A stretch of DNA of 64,000 nucleotides from Pilimelia columellifera. Its GTDB lineage: Bacteria > Actinomycetota > Actinomycetes > Mycobacteriales > Micromonosporaceae. Every line of letters starts with the position of its first letter. Position 1 is the stretch's first letter. Location of the stretch: the NCBI RefSeq assembly GCF_039532605.1, contig NZ_BAAARY010000009.1, forward strand, positions 92,641-156,640, written 5' to 3'. The notes below the pieces were generated by a model that worked only from the letters and a program-made list of their open reading frames with translations, made no database searches and was not told the DNA's origin. Below are positions 29,236 to 37,782 of the stretch, in pieces. The translations under genes and the position numbers were made by a program.

Positions 29236-29292
29236 CCCCTCACCAGAGAGCATCAGTCGTCGACACATTGCGGTCAGGGAGGAGGCGACGAC

Positions 29293-31323
29293 GTGACGCT
29301 CGTCCGGGTGTACTGCGGTCTCGCCGCGGCGGAATGGTCGAGCGAATCCCCGGTGGCTGGGGCGTCGCTGACCGCCGCCGTCGTCGATGACGCCGGACGA
29401 CTGCTGGACATCTACGAGATCACGGACGACGCTGACGGCTACGCCGCGCTGACCGCGCTGCTGGCCGAACGTTCCACCGGCGACGCCGACGTCCCGATCG
29501 CGGTGCAGCGAGGCGACCGGATCGTCGCCTCGCTCGCCAGCGCCGCCGGCCGGCCGCTGGCACTCACCAGCGACGACGCCGCCGCCGACTACGCCGAGCG
29601 GTTCAGCGACGACGAGTCGGCCGAGGAGACCCAGGCGCCCGAGATCGAACGTCGGGCGATCGGACTGGCCCGGGCATTGCAGGCGGGAGCGCTGTGGGCG
29701 ACCACGGTGCCAGCGCCCGCCGACCTCGTCGCCTGCCGACCGCTCCTGGTCGCCTACGGGGCGTTGACGGCGGCGCGTCAGGCCGCGGCCGTCGCCCTGC
29801 GCGAGGTGCTGCGCGAGGTGTACCCGGCGGCGCTGCGGGCCTTCGCCGACCCCACCTCCGCACTCTGCCTCGCGATCATCAACGAGTTCCCCGAGCCGGG
29901 CCTGGCGCGCGGCTCGGACGGCGACGCCCACGACATTCGCGCCCTCGCCGATCAGCTCGCGAGCGCCCAGATCGCCGACGCGGCCGAAGTCGGGTCGGCG
30001 CTGACGGCGCTGCGGGTCGCCGCGGCTGAGTCCGGAGCGGCCCCACGGGCCACCACCCCCGAGGTGACGGCTTTCGTGATCCGGCAGGCGATCGGCGCGG
30101 TCCGGGCTCAGGAGGCGGCCCAGACCGCGCTCGTCGGCGCCATCGACCGCCACCTCACCCAGGGCCGGCAGCCAGCCAACGTGGCCCCTGCCGCGCCAGC
30201 AGCCACCGCAGCGGCGCCCACGGCTGATGACCCGCTGGCCGTCGGCGGCCCAAGCGGCAACCGCGCCGGTCGCCTGACGACTCCGCCCACCCGCCGGCGC
30301 CCCACCGCTGGCGTCGCCTACTCGATCGAGGAAAGCCTCGGCGCCCTGCCGAAGTCGGCGCCATCGCCGCGGGTCGCGGACCCGGCGGCCGAACGCCCCG
30401 ACACCGCGGGCCGGCGCCGGGCAGCGCCGGGGCAGCGCCCCACCCCAGCCGACATCGGCCAACCTTTCCGCGCCGAGGCCACCAAGGCCGAGATCGATCG
30501 GACGCGAGCCGAGCGGCTCGCCCACCCGAGCGCCCCGTTGCCGCCACGACCCACCACGCCGCGCCAGGCCGGCCCCGACGACCCGGCTGAGCCAACGCCA
30601 CGCGCGGCGGCTCGGGCCAACTGGCCGTTGCAGGCGGAGGACAGCGCGGACAGCGACCTCGCCCGCCCCTTCCGGGACGAGAACAGCCGGCCGCCCCTCA
30701 GCAGGGTGAAACCGCCGTGGCAGTCGGACGATCTGCCGCCGGAGCCACCGGCGCTGCGGCTGGTGGACCAGAGCCCGCCGAGTTCCACCGGATCCGCCAA
30801 CGGGTACGGATCCGTGTCGGGGCCTCAGCTACGGAGCGCCGACGAGAGCCGGCGGCTGGCCGCGGACGACCCACTGCCCTCCCCGTTCGGCGCCGACGGA
30901 GATGGCGACCTGCTCATCTTCGCGGCCACCCGGTCGGCGTGGTTCACCGGTCGGGACGCCGCCGCCAGCGATGTCAGTTGGACCTTCATCGCCGACTCCG
31001 GTTGGCGCGCGGCCGAGCAGGCGGCCCAGCCGTCCATCGGGGTAAGGACGACGGCGGGCCTGCCCCGCCGGGTCCCCAAGGCGAACCTGGTCCCCGGGTC
31101 CCCGGAGCAGCAGAAGCGGCCGTTGCGGATCGTGCGCGACGCGGCGAGCATCGCCGCCCACACCACCGGCTACTTCAGCGGGTGGCGGCGCGGGCAGGAG
31201 ATCGGCGGTTACGCGGTCGGCGGGCGGCCGGGGCGCGACAGCGCCAGCGGCTGGGACTTCAGCAGAGCACCGCACGACGACGAGGGCGGCGACTACCGCG
31301 CCGCCACCCACTCGGGGGCCTGA
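29293..31323 (+). CDS. IS110-transposase-like protein fused to a conservon-sensor-type C-terminal tail
   Basis: The 676-residue protein starts at a GTG after GGGAGGAGG. Residues 1-280 resemble IS110 transposases: an RNase H-like N-terminus (AAVVDDAGRLLDIYEI) and then LTAARQAAAVALREVLREVYP with INEFPEP, the ARTxxxNxLRxLLRxxFP-like segment. The first catalytic Asp position reads VYCGLAAAEW, so it is probably inactive. Residues 290-535 are Pro/Arg-rich and disordered. The tail has LLIFAATRSAWF (540-551), GWRAA (570-574), TTAGLPRR (586-593) and LVPGS (599-603), the same motifs in the same order as the adjacent sensor kinase-like protein. No IS ends flank it, so it looks domesticated. Function unknown. 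Confidence 0.7.
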   Translation: MTLVRVYCGLAAAEWSSESPVAGASLTAAVVDDAGRLLDIYEITDDADGYAALTALLAERSTGDADVPIAVQRGDRIVASLASAAGRPLALTSDDAAADYAERFSDDESAEETQAPEIERRAIGLARALQAGALWATTVPAPADLVACRPLLVAYGALTAARQAAAVALREVLREVYPAALRAFADPTSALCLAIINEFPEPGLARGSDGDAHDIRALADQLASAQIADAAEVGSALTALRVAAAESGAAPRATTPEVTAFVIRQAIGAVRAQEAAQTALVGAIDRHLTQGRQPANVAPAAPAATAAAPTADDPLAVGGPSGNRAGRLTTPPTRRRPTAGVAYSIEESLGALPKSAPSPRVADPAAERPDTAGRRRAAPGQRPTPADIGQPFRAEATKAEIDRTRAERLAHPSAPLPPRPTTPRQAGPDDPAEPTPRAAARANWPLQAEDSADSDLARPFRDENSRPPLSRVKPPWQSDDLPPEPPALRLVDQSPPSSTGSANGYGSVSGPQLRSADESRRLAADDPLPSPFGADGDGDLLIFAATRSAWFTGRDAAASDVSWTFIADSGWRAAEQAAQPSIGVRTTAGLPRRVPKANLVPGSPEQQKRPLRIVRDAASIAAHTTGYFSGWRRGQEIGGYAVGGRPGRDSASGWDFSRAPHDDEGGDYRAATHSGA

Positions 31324-31324
31324 G

Positions 31325-31373
31325 CCCGGGCGCCGTGGCGGCACGCCGCTGGGGCGCGGCCACGGCGCCCGGG
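31325..31373. terminator. Bidirectional terminator: perfect 15-bp inverted repeat
   Basis: CCCGGGCGCCGTGGC at 31325-31339 is exactly inverted at 31359-31373, with a 19-base loop. It fills the 51 bases between the convergent stops of the IS110-like gene and the conservon GTPase. There is no U tract, as is common for high-GC actinobacteria. It would end both transcripts. Confidence 0.75.
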
Positions 31374-31374
31374 G

Positions 31375-31983
31375 TCACGCCGGAGCGACGGCCCGGGTGC
31401 GGCGCATGGTGAGCACGTACTCGACGAGCGAGATGAGCACCTGCTTCGTGGACTCCCGGTTACGGGCGTCGCACGCCACCACGGGAACGTCACTGGAGAT
31501 CGCCAACGCGTCCCGGACGTCGCGGGGGTCGTGGTACTGCATGCCGTCGAAGCAGTTGATGGCCACCAAGTAGGGCAGCCTTCGGTGCTCGAAGAAGTCG
31601 ATCGCGGCGAAGCAGTCAGCCAGTCGACGGGTGTCGACCAGGACGACCGCGCCGATCGCGCCGCGCACCAGCTCATCCCACATGAACCAGAACCGGGTCT
31701 GACCCGGGGTTCCGAACAGGTAGAGGATGAGGTCCCGGTCGATGCTTATCCGGCCGAAGTCCATCGCCACCGTCGTGGTGGTCTTGCCGGGCACGTTACT
31801 GGTGTCGTCAACATCGACACCAGCGGACGTCATGATCGCCTCGGTGGTCAACGGAGTGATCTCCGAGACCGAGCCGACCAGGGTCGTCTTGCCGACGCCG
31901 AATCCACCGGCGATGACAATCTTCGCCGATGTCACCCGTCCCGAGCTCGGGCGATGGGCCATCTCAGAGCCTGCGTAGTCCAC
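31375..31983 (-). CDS. Conservon GTPase (CvnD-like)
   Basis: The 202-residue small GTP-binding protein has the P-loop GGFGVGKTT (26-34), TTTVAMDFGRI (switch region), LYLFGTPGQTRFWFMWDEL, which replaces the usual DTAGQ, and NCFDG in place of NKxD. It is of the actinobacterial CvnD group, related to the MglA/Ras-like GTPases that pair with Roadblock proteins. The GTG start at 31983 overlaps the DUF742 gene by 20 bases; an ATG at 31962 is the alternative, leaving a one-base gap. It is the last gene of a four-gene operon. Confidence 0.87.
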   Translation of the reverse strand: MDYAGSEMAHRPSSGRVTSAKIVIAGGFGVGKTTLVGSVSEITPLTTEAIMTSAGVDVDDTSNVPGKTTTTVAMDFGRISIDRDLILYLFGTPGQTRFWFMWDELVRGAIGAVVLVDTRRLADCFAAIDFFEHRRLPYLVAINCFDGMQYHDPRDVRDALAISSDVPVVACDARNRESTKQVLISLVEYVLTMRRTRAVAPA

Positions 31984-32341
31984 TCAGCACCCTCTCCAGC
32001 AGTTCCGTGCCCACCGCGTCGTTTCCATCTTCGAGCGACGTCGGCTCGTACACCGCCACCATGCCGTCAGCGGCCATGTCGGCGATGAGCACCCGTGCTA
32101 CCCCCAACGGCAGCCGCATCTGCGCAGCGATCTCAGCGAGCGACTGAACGCGCCCGTCACAGAGCGAGGCGATGACCCGGTGCTCGCCGCCTCTGCCCCC
32201 GTTCGCGTTGGCGGAGCGCCCACGCGTGGTGGTCTCGACCAACGCCTCGATGGCGATCTCCAGGCGGGGCCGGGTCCGGCCTTGGGTGACGGCGTATGGA
32301 CGCACGAGCGCGCCTGCCGGCTCGCCGCGGTCTTCCATCAT
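31964..32341 (-). CDS. DUF742 protein (CvnC-like)
   Basis: The 125-residue protein has ALVRPYAVTQGRTRP at its N-terminus, the DUF742 signature, followed by a winged-helix-like region (CDGRVQSLAEIAAQMRLPLG and VARVLIADM). The ATG pair at 32336-32341 is preceded by AGGAGG eight bases upstream, so the start is placed there even though a longer frame runs into the Roadblock gene. The family always travels with Roadblock and GTPase genes in conservons. The biochemical role is unclear; DNA or protein binding is suggested by the fold. Confidence 0.87.
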   Translation of the reverse strand: MMEDRGEPAGALVRPYAVTQGRTRPRLEIAIEALVETTTRGRSANANGGRGGEHRVIASLCDGRVQSLAEIAAQMRLPLGVARVLIADMAADGMVAVYEPTSLEDGNDAVGTELLERVLSGLRRL

Positions 32342-32397
32342 CGCCGTCACCTCCTCTCCCACCTGAGCTACCACCGTGTCCACATCGTTGACAGCGA

Positions 32398-32802
32398 TCA
32401 GCCCATCATGCCGGCTGCCGGGCGCGGCGCGGGCGTCAACGCCTCGCCGACCCGATCCACCAGCAGGGCCATCTCGTAACCGACCTGGCCAACGTCGCAA
32501 CTGCGGGCCGCCAGCACCGCGAACGACGAGCCGTCCGAGATCGACATCAGGAAGAGGAAGCCGTTGTCCATCTCGACCACGGTCTGTAGGACTGCGCCGC
32601 CCTCGAAACAGCGGGCCGCGCCCTGGGTCAGGCTGACCAGCCCAGACGCGATCGCGGCGAGTTGGTCGGCGCGGTCGCGGGGCAGGTCACGGGAAGCGGC
32701 CAGCAGCAGACCGTCCGCCGACACGGCGACGGCGTGCGCGACCCCTGGCACGCGGTCGGCGAAGTTAGCGAGTAACCAGCCGAGGTCCTGCGTCGATGTC
32801 AT
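32398..32802 (-). CDS. Roadblock/LC7 domain protein (CvnB-like)
   Basis: The 134-residue protein is a single Roadblock/LC7 domain (DLGWLLANFADRVPGVAHAVAVSADGLLLAAS, ending RVGEALTPAP). Such proteins dimerise and bind or regulate MglA/Ras-like GTPases; here the partner would be the GTPase encoded two genes downstream. The ATG overlaps the stop of the sensor gene by 4 bases (ATGA) and has AAGGAG upstream, so the two are translationally coupled. The gap to DUF742 is 56 bases. Confidence 0.92.
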   Translation of the reverse strand: MTSTQDLGWLLANFADRVPGVAHAVAVSADGLLLAASRDLPRDRADQLAAIASGLVSLTQGAARCFEGGAVLQTVVEMDNGFLFLMSISDGSSFAVLAARSCDVGQVGYEMALLVDRVGEALTPAPRPAAGMMG

Positions 32803-35800
32803 GCCTCACGCTCCTTGCGAGCCTGCGTCGATGGCGACCCTGTCGGTGTTGACGGGGCGCCGCTGTCAGCGTCGTTCCGTGGCGATGTGCGGCCGCGCTG
32901 CACCCCGCGGTGATAGGCGGACAGAAGCCCACGTACGCCCTCGGGGCTACGGCGCTGCACAGCCGCCGACTCAGATTCAATACTGCCGGGCACGAGCTGC
33001 GCCATCGGCGTCCGCTTGGGCAGGCCTGCGGTCGTTGTCTCGGCCGGCGCTCCGTCGGCCAGCGCCTGGGCTGCGCGCCAGCCGTCGTCGGCGGCGGTGC
33101 GCCAGCCGGCCCGCTGGTCCGCGGCTACCCGTTCGGGCGACGCGGACCGTTCCGACGACCCGGATCGTTCGGACGACGCGGAGCGTTGTGACGGCGCGGG
33201 CGGGTCGGAGCGGACAGCAGTGGCGTCGGCCGTGGCCGGCGCGGGTCTGGCCGCCGGCGCCGTCCCGTTGAGGGGATCGGCGCCCAGCCGCTTCTCCAAC
33301 GGCGACGAGCCGCCGTTCGCGGGACCCGTTCCGGGGGCACTGCCCTTGAACCCGGGCACGCTGCCGTTGACCTTGGCGGCGTTCTCGGTCGCCGCCGGCG
33401 CATGGGCGACCGGTGTCGCGGCGACGCTGGGCAGGCCCGGGCCTTCGGCGCCGGCCGGCTGGGACCGGAACCAGACCGACTCCAGCTCCCGGAAGATCGG
33501 CAGCTCCATTGTCTCGTCAGCGACCGCTGCCGTCGCGCTCAGCTGAGGCAGCTCCGCCGTCAGCTCACGGATCGGCGTCGCGTCCGCGGCGACGGGCGGC
33601 CAGGCGGCCGGTGGAGCGCTGGCGGCGCCGTTGGTCGGGGGCGCGGTCGGGTCGGCCGGCGTGGCGGACGACGGGCCGGTCAACGCGGCCGGCGCGGAGA
33701 CAGTGGGCGCGCCGGCGATAGGCGGCGGGGCCCCGTTCGACGGGATGATCACCGCGGGGCGCTGACCGTCAACGCTCTCCGGCGAGCTGGCCTGGCGCGG
33801 GATGAACCCCCCACTGTCGGACGCCGACGGGACGAGGCCGTCCGGCGCGGGGTTCGGCTCACGACGAGGCAGGCCGTCGTTGCCGCCCGGACCCCCGGAG
33901 CCGCCGCCGTCGGCGGGTGGGGAGGTCGTGCCGACGCCGGTCGGCGCCCGGTGGCTGGCCAGCGCCTTCGCCGGCCCGGCGGGCTGGTCGCCAGGCCAGG
34001 CGGGAAGCTCACGCCGTGCGCCGACGGGAACGAACGCCGACGAGGCGGGCGGCGGCGGACGATCGGCGGCGACGAGGGCGCCTATGTCGGTACGGCCGCG
34101 CTGCGTCGCGCTCTCCGACGGCTCAGGCGCCGGCGGGACGCTCTGCGCCCACGAGGAGCTGAGCACCGACTCGGGCAGCAGGACCTCGGCGATGGTGCCG
34201 CGTTCAGGCGCCGCCCGCAGCTCGACCTTGACGCCGTGCCGGGCCGCCAGCCGGGCGACCACGACCAGGCCCATCATCCGGGAGATGGCGACATCGACCT
34301 GGGGTGGCATGGCGAGTCGTCGGTTCAGCTCGGTCATCTGCTCGGCCGAGATGCCGATGCCGCGGTCGGTGACCTGCAGGAGCACCTGCTCGCCGTGCTG
34401 GCGGCCCTCCACGACAATCGGCGAGTCCGGTGGCGAGAACGCGGTGGCGTTGTCGAACAGCTCGGCGATGAGGTGCACCATGTCGTTCACGCACTGTGCC
34501 GCGATGAGGGCGTCGGTGTCCAGGTCGCCGATGTCGATCCGCGTGTAGTGCTCCACCTCGGATTGGGCGGCGCGGAGCACGTCCGTGAGCGCGGCGGGCT
34601 CACGCTGGATGCGGGTGGAGTCGGCGCCGGCGAGGACCAGCAGGTTCTCGTCGTTGCGTCGCATCCGGGTGGCGAGGTGGTCGAGCTGGAACAGCTCGCC
34701 GAGCCGGTCCGGGTCCTCTTCGCTGCGCTCCAGCCGGTCGAGCTGACCGATGAGCCGATCGACCAGGGTCTGCGAACGGCGAGCCAGGTTGACGAACATG
34801 GTGGAGACCGAGGCGCGTAGTGCCGCCTGCTCCGCGGCGGTCCGCACGGCCTCCAGGTGGACGGCGTTGAACGCCTCGGTCACCTGACCGAACTCGTCGT
34901 TGCTGCGGACCGGGAGCGGCTCGGCGATCTGTAGCGCCGCCTGAGCCGGCGACAGGTTCGCCGACAGCGACGGGTCGCGCAGCCGGGCCACGGCCTGCGG
35001 GAGGCCGCGCTCGGCGACCGCCAACGCGCCGTGCTTGAGCTCGCGCAGCGAGCGGGCCATCGACCGGGCGACCAGCCAGGCGAACAGGACGGCCAGGAGC
35101 AGCATCCCCAGCAGCAGCCCGGTCTCCAGCAGCACCCGCTGGCGGACGTCGTCGCGGATGGCGGTCGCGTCGATCGCCGCCTGCCGGTCGAGCGAACGCT
35201 CGACCTGACGCAGCAGCTCGCCCTGCTCCCGCATGGCGGTGTCCCACTGCTCGGCGTTGAACGGCCGCTCCGGCAGGCGTGAATCGGCCCGCTGGCTGTT
35301 GAGGTATCCCTCGTAGGTCTCGGCCTTACGCAGGCCGGAGCCCGAGACGGTCTGCTCGTACCGCTGCCGCTCCTCGAGGGTGGCGACCGTCCGGAACGTC
35401 GCTACCGCCTGCCGCTCGCCGGACTGCGTGGAGAGGTAGTCGATCTGGAGTTTGGGCGTGTAGGCGCCGGCGCCGAGGATCTGGTGCACCACGACCCGGC
35501 GCTGGGACATGAAGTCCTTGATCCGGGAGACCTCGGTGGCGGCCCGCATGTGCGCGTTGAGGGCGTTGTCGTCGGCCAGGTGGGCGCCGGCGTCGCGCAC
35601 GGAGAGCAGGTCGCTGAGCAACGTCTGGTAGGAGAACGCGGCGTCAGTCAACGCGATCTTGCCGTCGCGGACCTGGCTACGGACGCCGTCGAGCGCGGCG
35701 AGGTGGTTGTCGACGTCGTCGAGCAGGCCACGAACGTTGCCCGGTAGACCGGTGAGGGCGCTCCGCTGCTGGGTGTACGGGGCGACGGAGCGGCTGACGG

Positions 35801-36134
35801 CCCCGCTGGCGGACTCGAACGACTGGCGGGCGCGCTCGCGCGCCGCGCCGTCCGGCGCGGAGAGCAGCATCGAGCCGCTGGCCCGCTCGTTCTGCAGGTC
35901 GTGCACGAGCTGGCCGGCGCTCTGGGACAGGCCGGCGAGGTTACGGGCGCGCTCGGCGCTGGCCTGGGTCTGGATGTGGCCGATGAGGCCGTTGGTGCCG
36001 ACGATCACGGTGGCGATGGTCGGCACGATCATGATGAGACCGAGCTTCGCCCAGATCGGCGCGTCCCGGAGCCGGCCCATCGGCCGACGGAGGCGAGCCA
36101 CGGCGGTGTCGGACGCCGTCGTGTTCCTGCTCAT
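32799..36134 (-). CDS. NIT-domain sensor histidine-kinase-like protein (CvnA-like)
   Basis: The 1111-residue protein has a first membrane helix (31-51), an extracytoplasmic nitrate/nitrite-sensing type NIT domain (about 55-330, with HDLQNERASGSMLL), a second helix (334-357), HAMP (about 357-430), a DHp-like helix with LDHLATRMRR (His486) and an ATPase domain with N-box ELFDNATAFSPP (559-570) and DRGIGIS. Residues 660-1015 are Pro/Ala-rich and disordered. The tail has LPIFRELESVWF (878-889), GWRAA (1018-1022), TTAGLPKR and LVPGS (1047-1051). GAGGAGGG precedes the ATG. No response regulator is encoded nearby; the output is probably the Roadblock/GTPase pair. Confidence 0.9.
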   Translation of the reverse strand: MSRNTTASDTAVARLRRPMGRLRDAPIWAKLGLIMIVPTIATVIVGTNGLIGHIQTQASAERARNLAGLSQSAGQLVHDLQNERASGSMLLSAPDGAARERARQSFESASGAVSRSVAPYTQQRSALTGLPGNVRGLLDDVDNHLAALDGVRSQVRDGKIALTDAAFSYQTLLSDLLSVRDAGAHLADDNALNAHMRAATEVSRIKDFMSQRRVVVHQILGAGAYTPKLQIDYLSTQSGERQAVATFRTVATLEERQRYEQTVSGSGLRKAETYEGYLNSQRADSRLPERPFNAEQWDTAMREQGELLRQVERSLDRQAAIDATAIRDDVRQRVLLETGLLLGMLLLAVLFAWLVARSMARSLRELKHGALAVAERGLPQAVARLRDPSLSANLSPAQAALQIAEPLPVRSNDEFGQVTEAFNAVHLEAVRTAAEQAALRASVSTMFVNLARRSQTLVDRLIGQLDRLERSEEDPDRLGELFQLDHLATRMRRNDENLLVLAGADSTRIQREPAALTDVLRAAQSEVEHYTRIDIGDLDTDALIAAQCVNDMVHLIAELFDNATAFSPPDSPIVVEGRQHGEQVLLQVTDRGIGISAEQMTELNRRLAMPPQVDVAISRMMGLVVVARLAARHGVKVELRAAPERGTIAEVLLPESVLSSSWAQSVPPAPEPSESATQRGRTDIGALVAADRPPPPASSAFVPVGARRELPAWPGDQPAGPAKALASHRAPTGVGTTSPPADGGGSGGPGGNDGLPRREPNPAPDGLVPSASDSGGFIPRQASSPESVDGQRPAVIIPSNGAPPPIAGAPTVSAPAALTGPSSATPADPTAPPTNGAASAPPAAWPPVAADATPIRELTAELPQLSATAAVADETMELPIFRELESVWFRSQPAGAEGPGLPSVAATPVAHAPAATENAAKVNGSVPGFKGSAPGTGPANGGSSPLEKRLGADPLNGTAPAARPAPATADATAVRSDPPAPSQRSASSERSGSSERSASPERVAADQRAGWRTAADDGWRAAQALADGAPAETTTAGLPKRTPMAQLVPGSIESESAAVQRRSPEGVRGLLSAYHRGVQRGRTSPRNDADSGAPSTPTGSPSTQARKEREA

Positions 36135-36660
36135 GTCACCACCCTCCTCGGCCTGCTCTCGCCGGGCGCCCGCAGTCGGGACGCCGGACCTGCCCGATGC
36201 CGCTTGGTTCGGGGCAGTGCGGATCGATCGGCGTCACCAACCGACCCGGAGATTCCACCACGTCGCAAATCAAAGAGAAAGTCCACCTCGGAGCGAGGAC
36301 CGTCCTGGGACGGTTTGACGTAATCTTCAGCGCGCTTCCGATATAACCGATTCAGCAGCACATACTTTCTGTGTGATTAGTCCGGTTAAGAACTAATCTC
36401 CCTAACTGCCCATGCAGGCCCAGCGAACATCCACGGACATCGACACGTGACATGCGCCACTGAGATCGACGACGACCACTGAGCGGACCAGCCACAGCTT
36501 GCCGAGCCTATCCGCTGTCAGTCGCCCCGGGATCTGGCCGTCCGGACGCCTGGCCGTTGACCCGAAAAGCCAGACCTTCCCCGACGAAAGGTCGCCGAAC
36601 GCCCGCATCCACCGCGAGCATCCCCTCGTTCCCCTTGAGGGGAGTCTGTGTCGAGCGCGC
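36135..36660 (-). promoter_or_regulatory. Control region of the conservon operon
   Basis: These 526 bases hold no convincing gene. The stretch 36320-36400 is much richer in A/T than the window. It contains an inverted repeat GATTAGT/ACTAATC (36375-36381 and 36392-36398, 10-base spacer), and TATATC-like sequence on the minus strand near 36340-36347 could be a -10. The inverted repeat may be a regulator site for the operon. Nothing is seen in 36420-36660 beyond ordinary GC-rich spacer. Confidence 0.45.
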
Positions 36661-37743
36661 CTAACCGAGCGCCGCGTACCCTGGCTTGACGACCTCGTCG
36701 ATCAGCGCCAGCCGTTCGTCGAACGGGATGAACGCGCTCTTGAGCGCGTTGACCGTCAACCAGCGCATGTCGCCCCAACCCCAACCGAACGCCTCGATCA
36801 GCAGCGCCATCTCGTGCGACAGCGAGGTTCCGCTCATCAGTCTGTTGTCGGTGTTGACGGTGACCCGGAAGCTCAGATCGCGCAGCAACCCGATCGGATG
36901 CCTGGCGATCGACTCGACCGCGCCGGTCTGCACATTGGACGACGGGCACAACTCCAACGGGATCCGCTTGTCCCGGACGTACGCCGCGAGCCGCCCGAGC
37001 CGCGGGGGGCCGCCGTCGGCGGGAATCTCGATATCGTCGACGATCCGGACGCCGTGCCCGAGCCGGTCCGCGCCGCACCACTGGATCGCCTGCCAGATCG
37101 ACGGCAGCCCGAACGCCTCCCCGGCGTGGATGGTGAAGTGGGAGTTCTCGCGCTGCAGGTACTCGAACGCGTCCAGGTGCCGGGTGGGCGGGTACCCGGC
37201 CTCGGCGCCGGCAATGTCGAAACCGACCACCCCGACGTCCCGGTACCGCACCGCCAGCTCGGCGATCTCCTGGGAGCGGGCGGCATGCCGCATCGCGGTG
37301 AGCAGGGTGCCGACCCGCAGCCGACCGCCGGCCGCCGCCACCTCCGCCACGCCCTCGGCGAACCCGCCGATGACCTCCTTCACCACCTCGTCGAGGGACA
37401 GGCCACGTTCGAGGTGCTGCTCCGGGGCGAAGCGGACCTCGGCGTAGACGATGCCGTCGTCGGCCAGGTCGAGCGCGCACTCGCGGGCGACCCGGCGCAG
37501 CGAGGCTGCGGTCTGCATCACGGCCACGGTGTGGGCGAAGGTCTCCAGGTACCGCTCCAGCGAGCCGGAGTCGGCGGCCGAGACGAACCACCGCCGCAGG
37601 GCATCCGGATCGTCGGTGGGCAACACATGGCCGACAGCACCCGCCAGCTCCACGATCGTGGCCGGGCGCAGGCCTCCGTCAAGGTGGTCGTGAAGCAACG
37701 CCTTCGGGGCCCTGCGGATCGCGTCGAACGAGACTGCCACCAT
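36661..37743 (-). CDS. add: Adenosine deaminase
   Basis: The 360-residue enzyme converts adenosine and deoxyadenosine to inosine forms. The zinc ligands are in LHDHLDGG (His18, His20), with the catalytic HAGE, the SSNVQTG segment near the end of the barrel and the VTVNTDNRLMS motif (Asp for catalysis). FAPEQH is the characteristic first-third segment. In M. tuberculosis add is followed by deoA and cdd; here the same genes lie close by but interrupted. The ATG has TAGGGT 6 bases upstream, so it is a leaderless candidate. It diverges from the rRNA methyltransferase gene. Confidence 0.95.
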   Translation of the reverse strand: MVAVSFDAIRRAPKALLHDHLDGGLRPATIVELAGAVGHVLPTDDPDALRRWFVSAADSGSLERYLETFAHTVAVMQTAASLRRVARECALDLADDGIVYAEVRFAPEQHLERGLSLDEVVKEVIGGFAEGVAEVAAAGGRLRVGTLLTAMRHAARSQEIAELAVRYRDVGVVGFDIAGAEAGYPPTRHLDAFEYLQRENSHFTIHAGEAFGLPSIWQAIQWCGADRLGHGVRIVDDIEIPADGGPPRLGRLAAYVRDKRIPLELCPSSNVQTGAVESIARHPIGLLRDLSFRVTVNTDNRLMSGTSLSHEMALLIEAFGWGWGDMRWLTVNALKSAFIPFDERLALIDEVVKPGYAALG

Positions 37744-37749
37744 GAGAAG

Positions 37750-37755
37750 ACCCTA
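37750..37755 (-). promoter_or_regulatory. -10 element of a probable leaderless add transcript
   Basis: On the minus strand TAGGGT ends 6 bases before the add ATG at 37743; there is no ribosome binding site. Confidence 0.5.
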
Positions 37756-37782
37756 ATCCCCGGAGCGTCATGAGCAACCACG

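Noticed and set aside
29293..31323. Active IS110 insertion sequence
   Set aside because: The first catalytic Asp is missing, a long non-transposase tail is attached, and no element ends or second copy are seen in the window.
36402..36608. Possible 68-residue gene upstream of the conservon
   Set aside because: No ribosome binding site, no leaderless -10, and no coherent fold or helix pattern.
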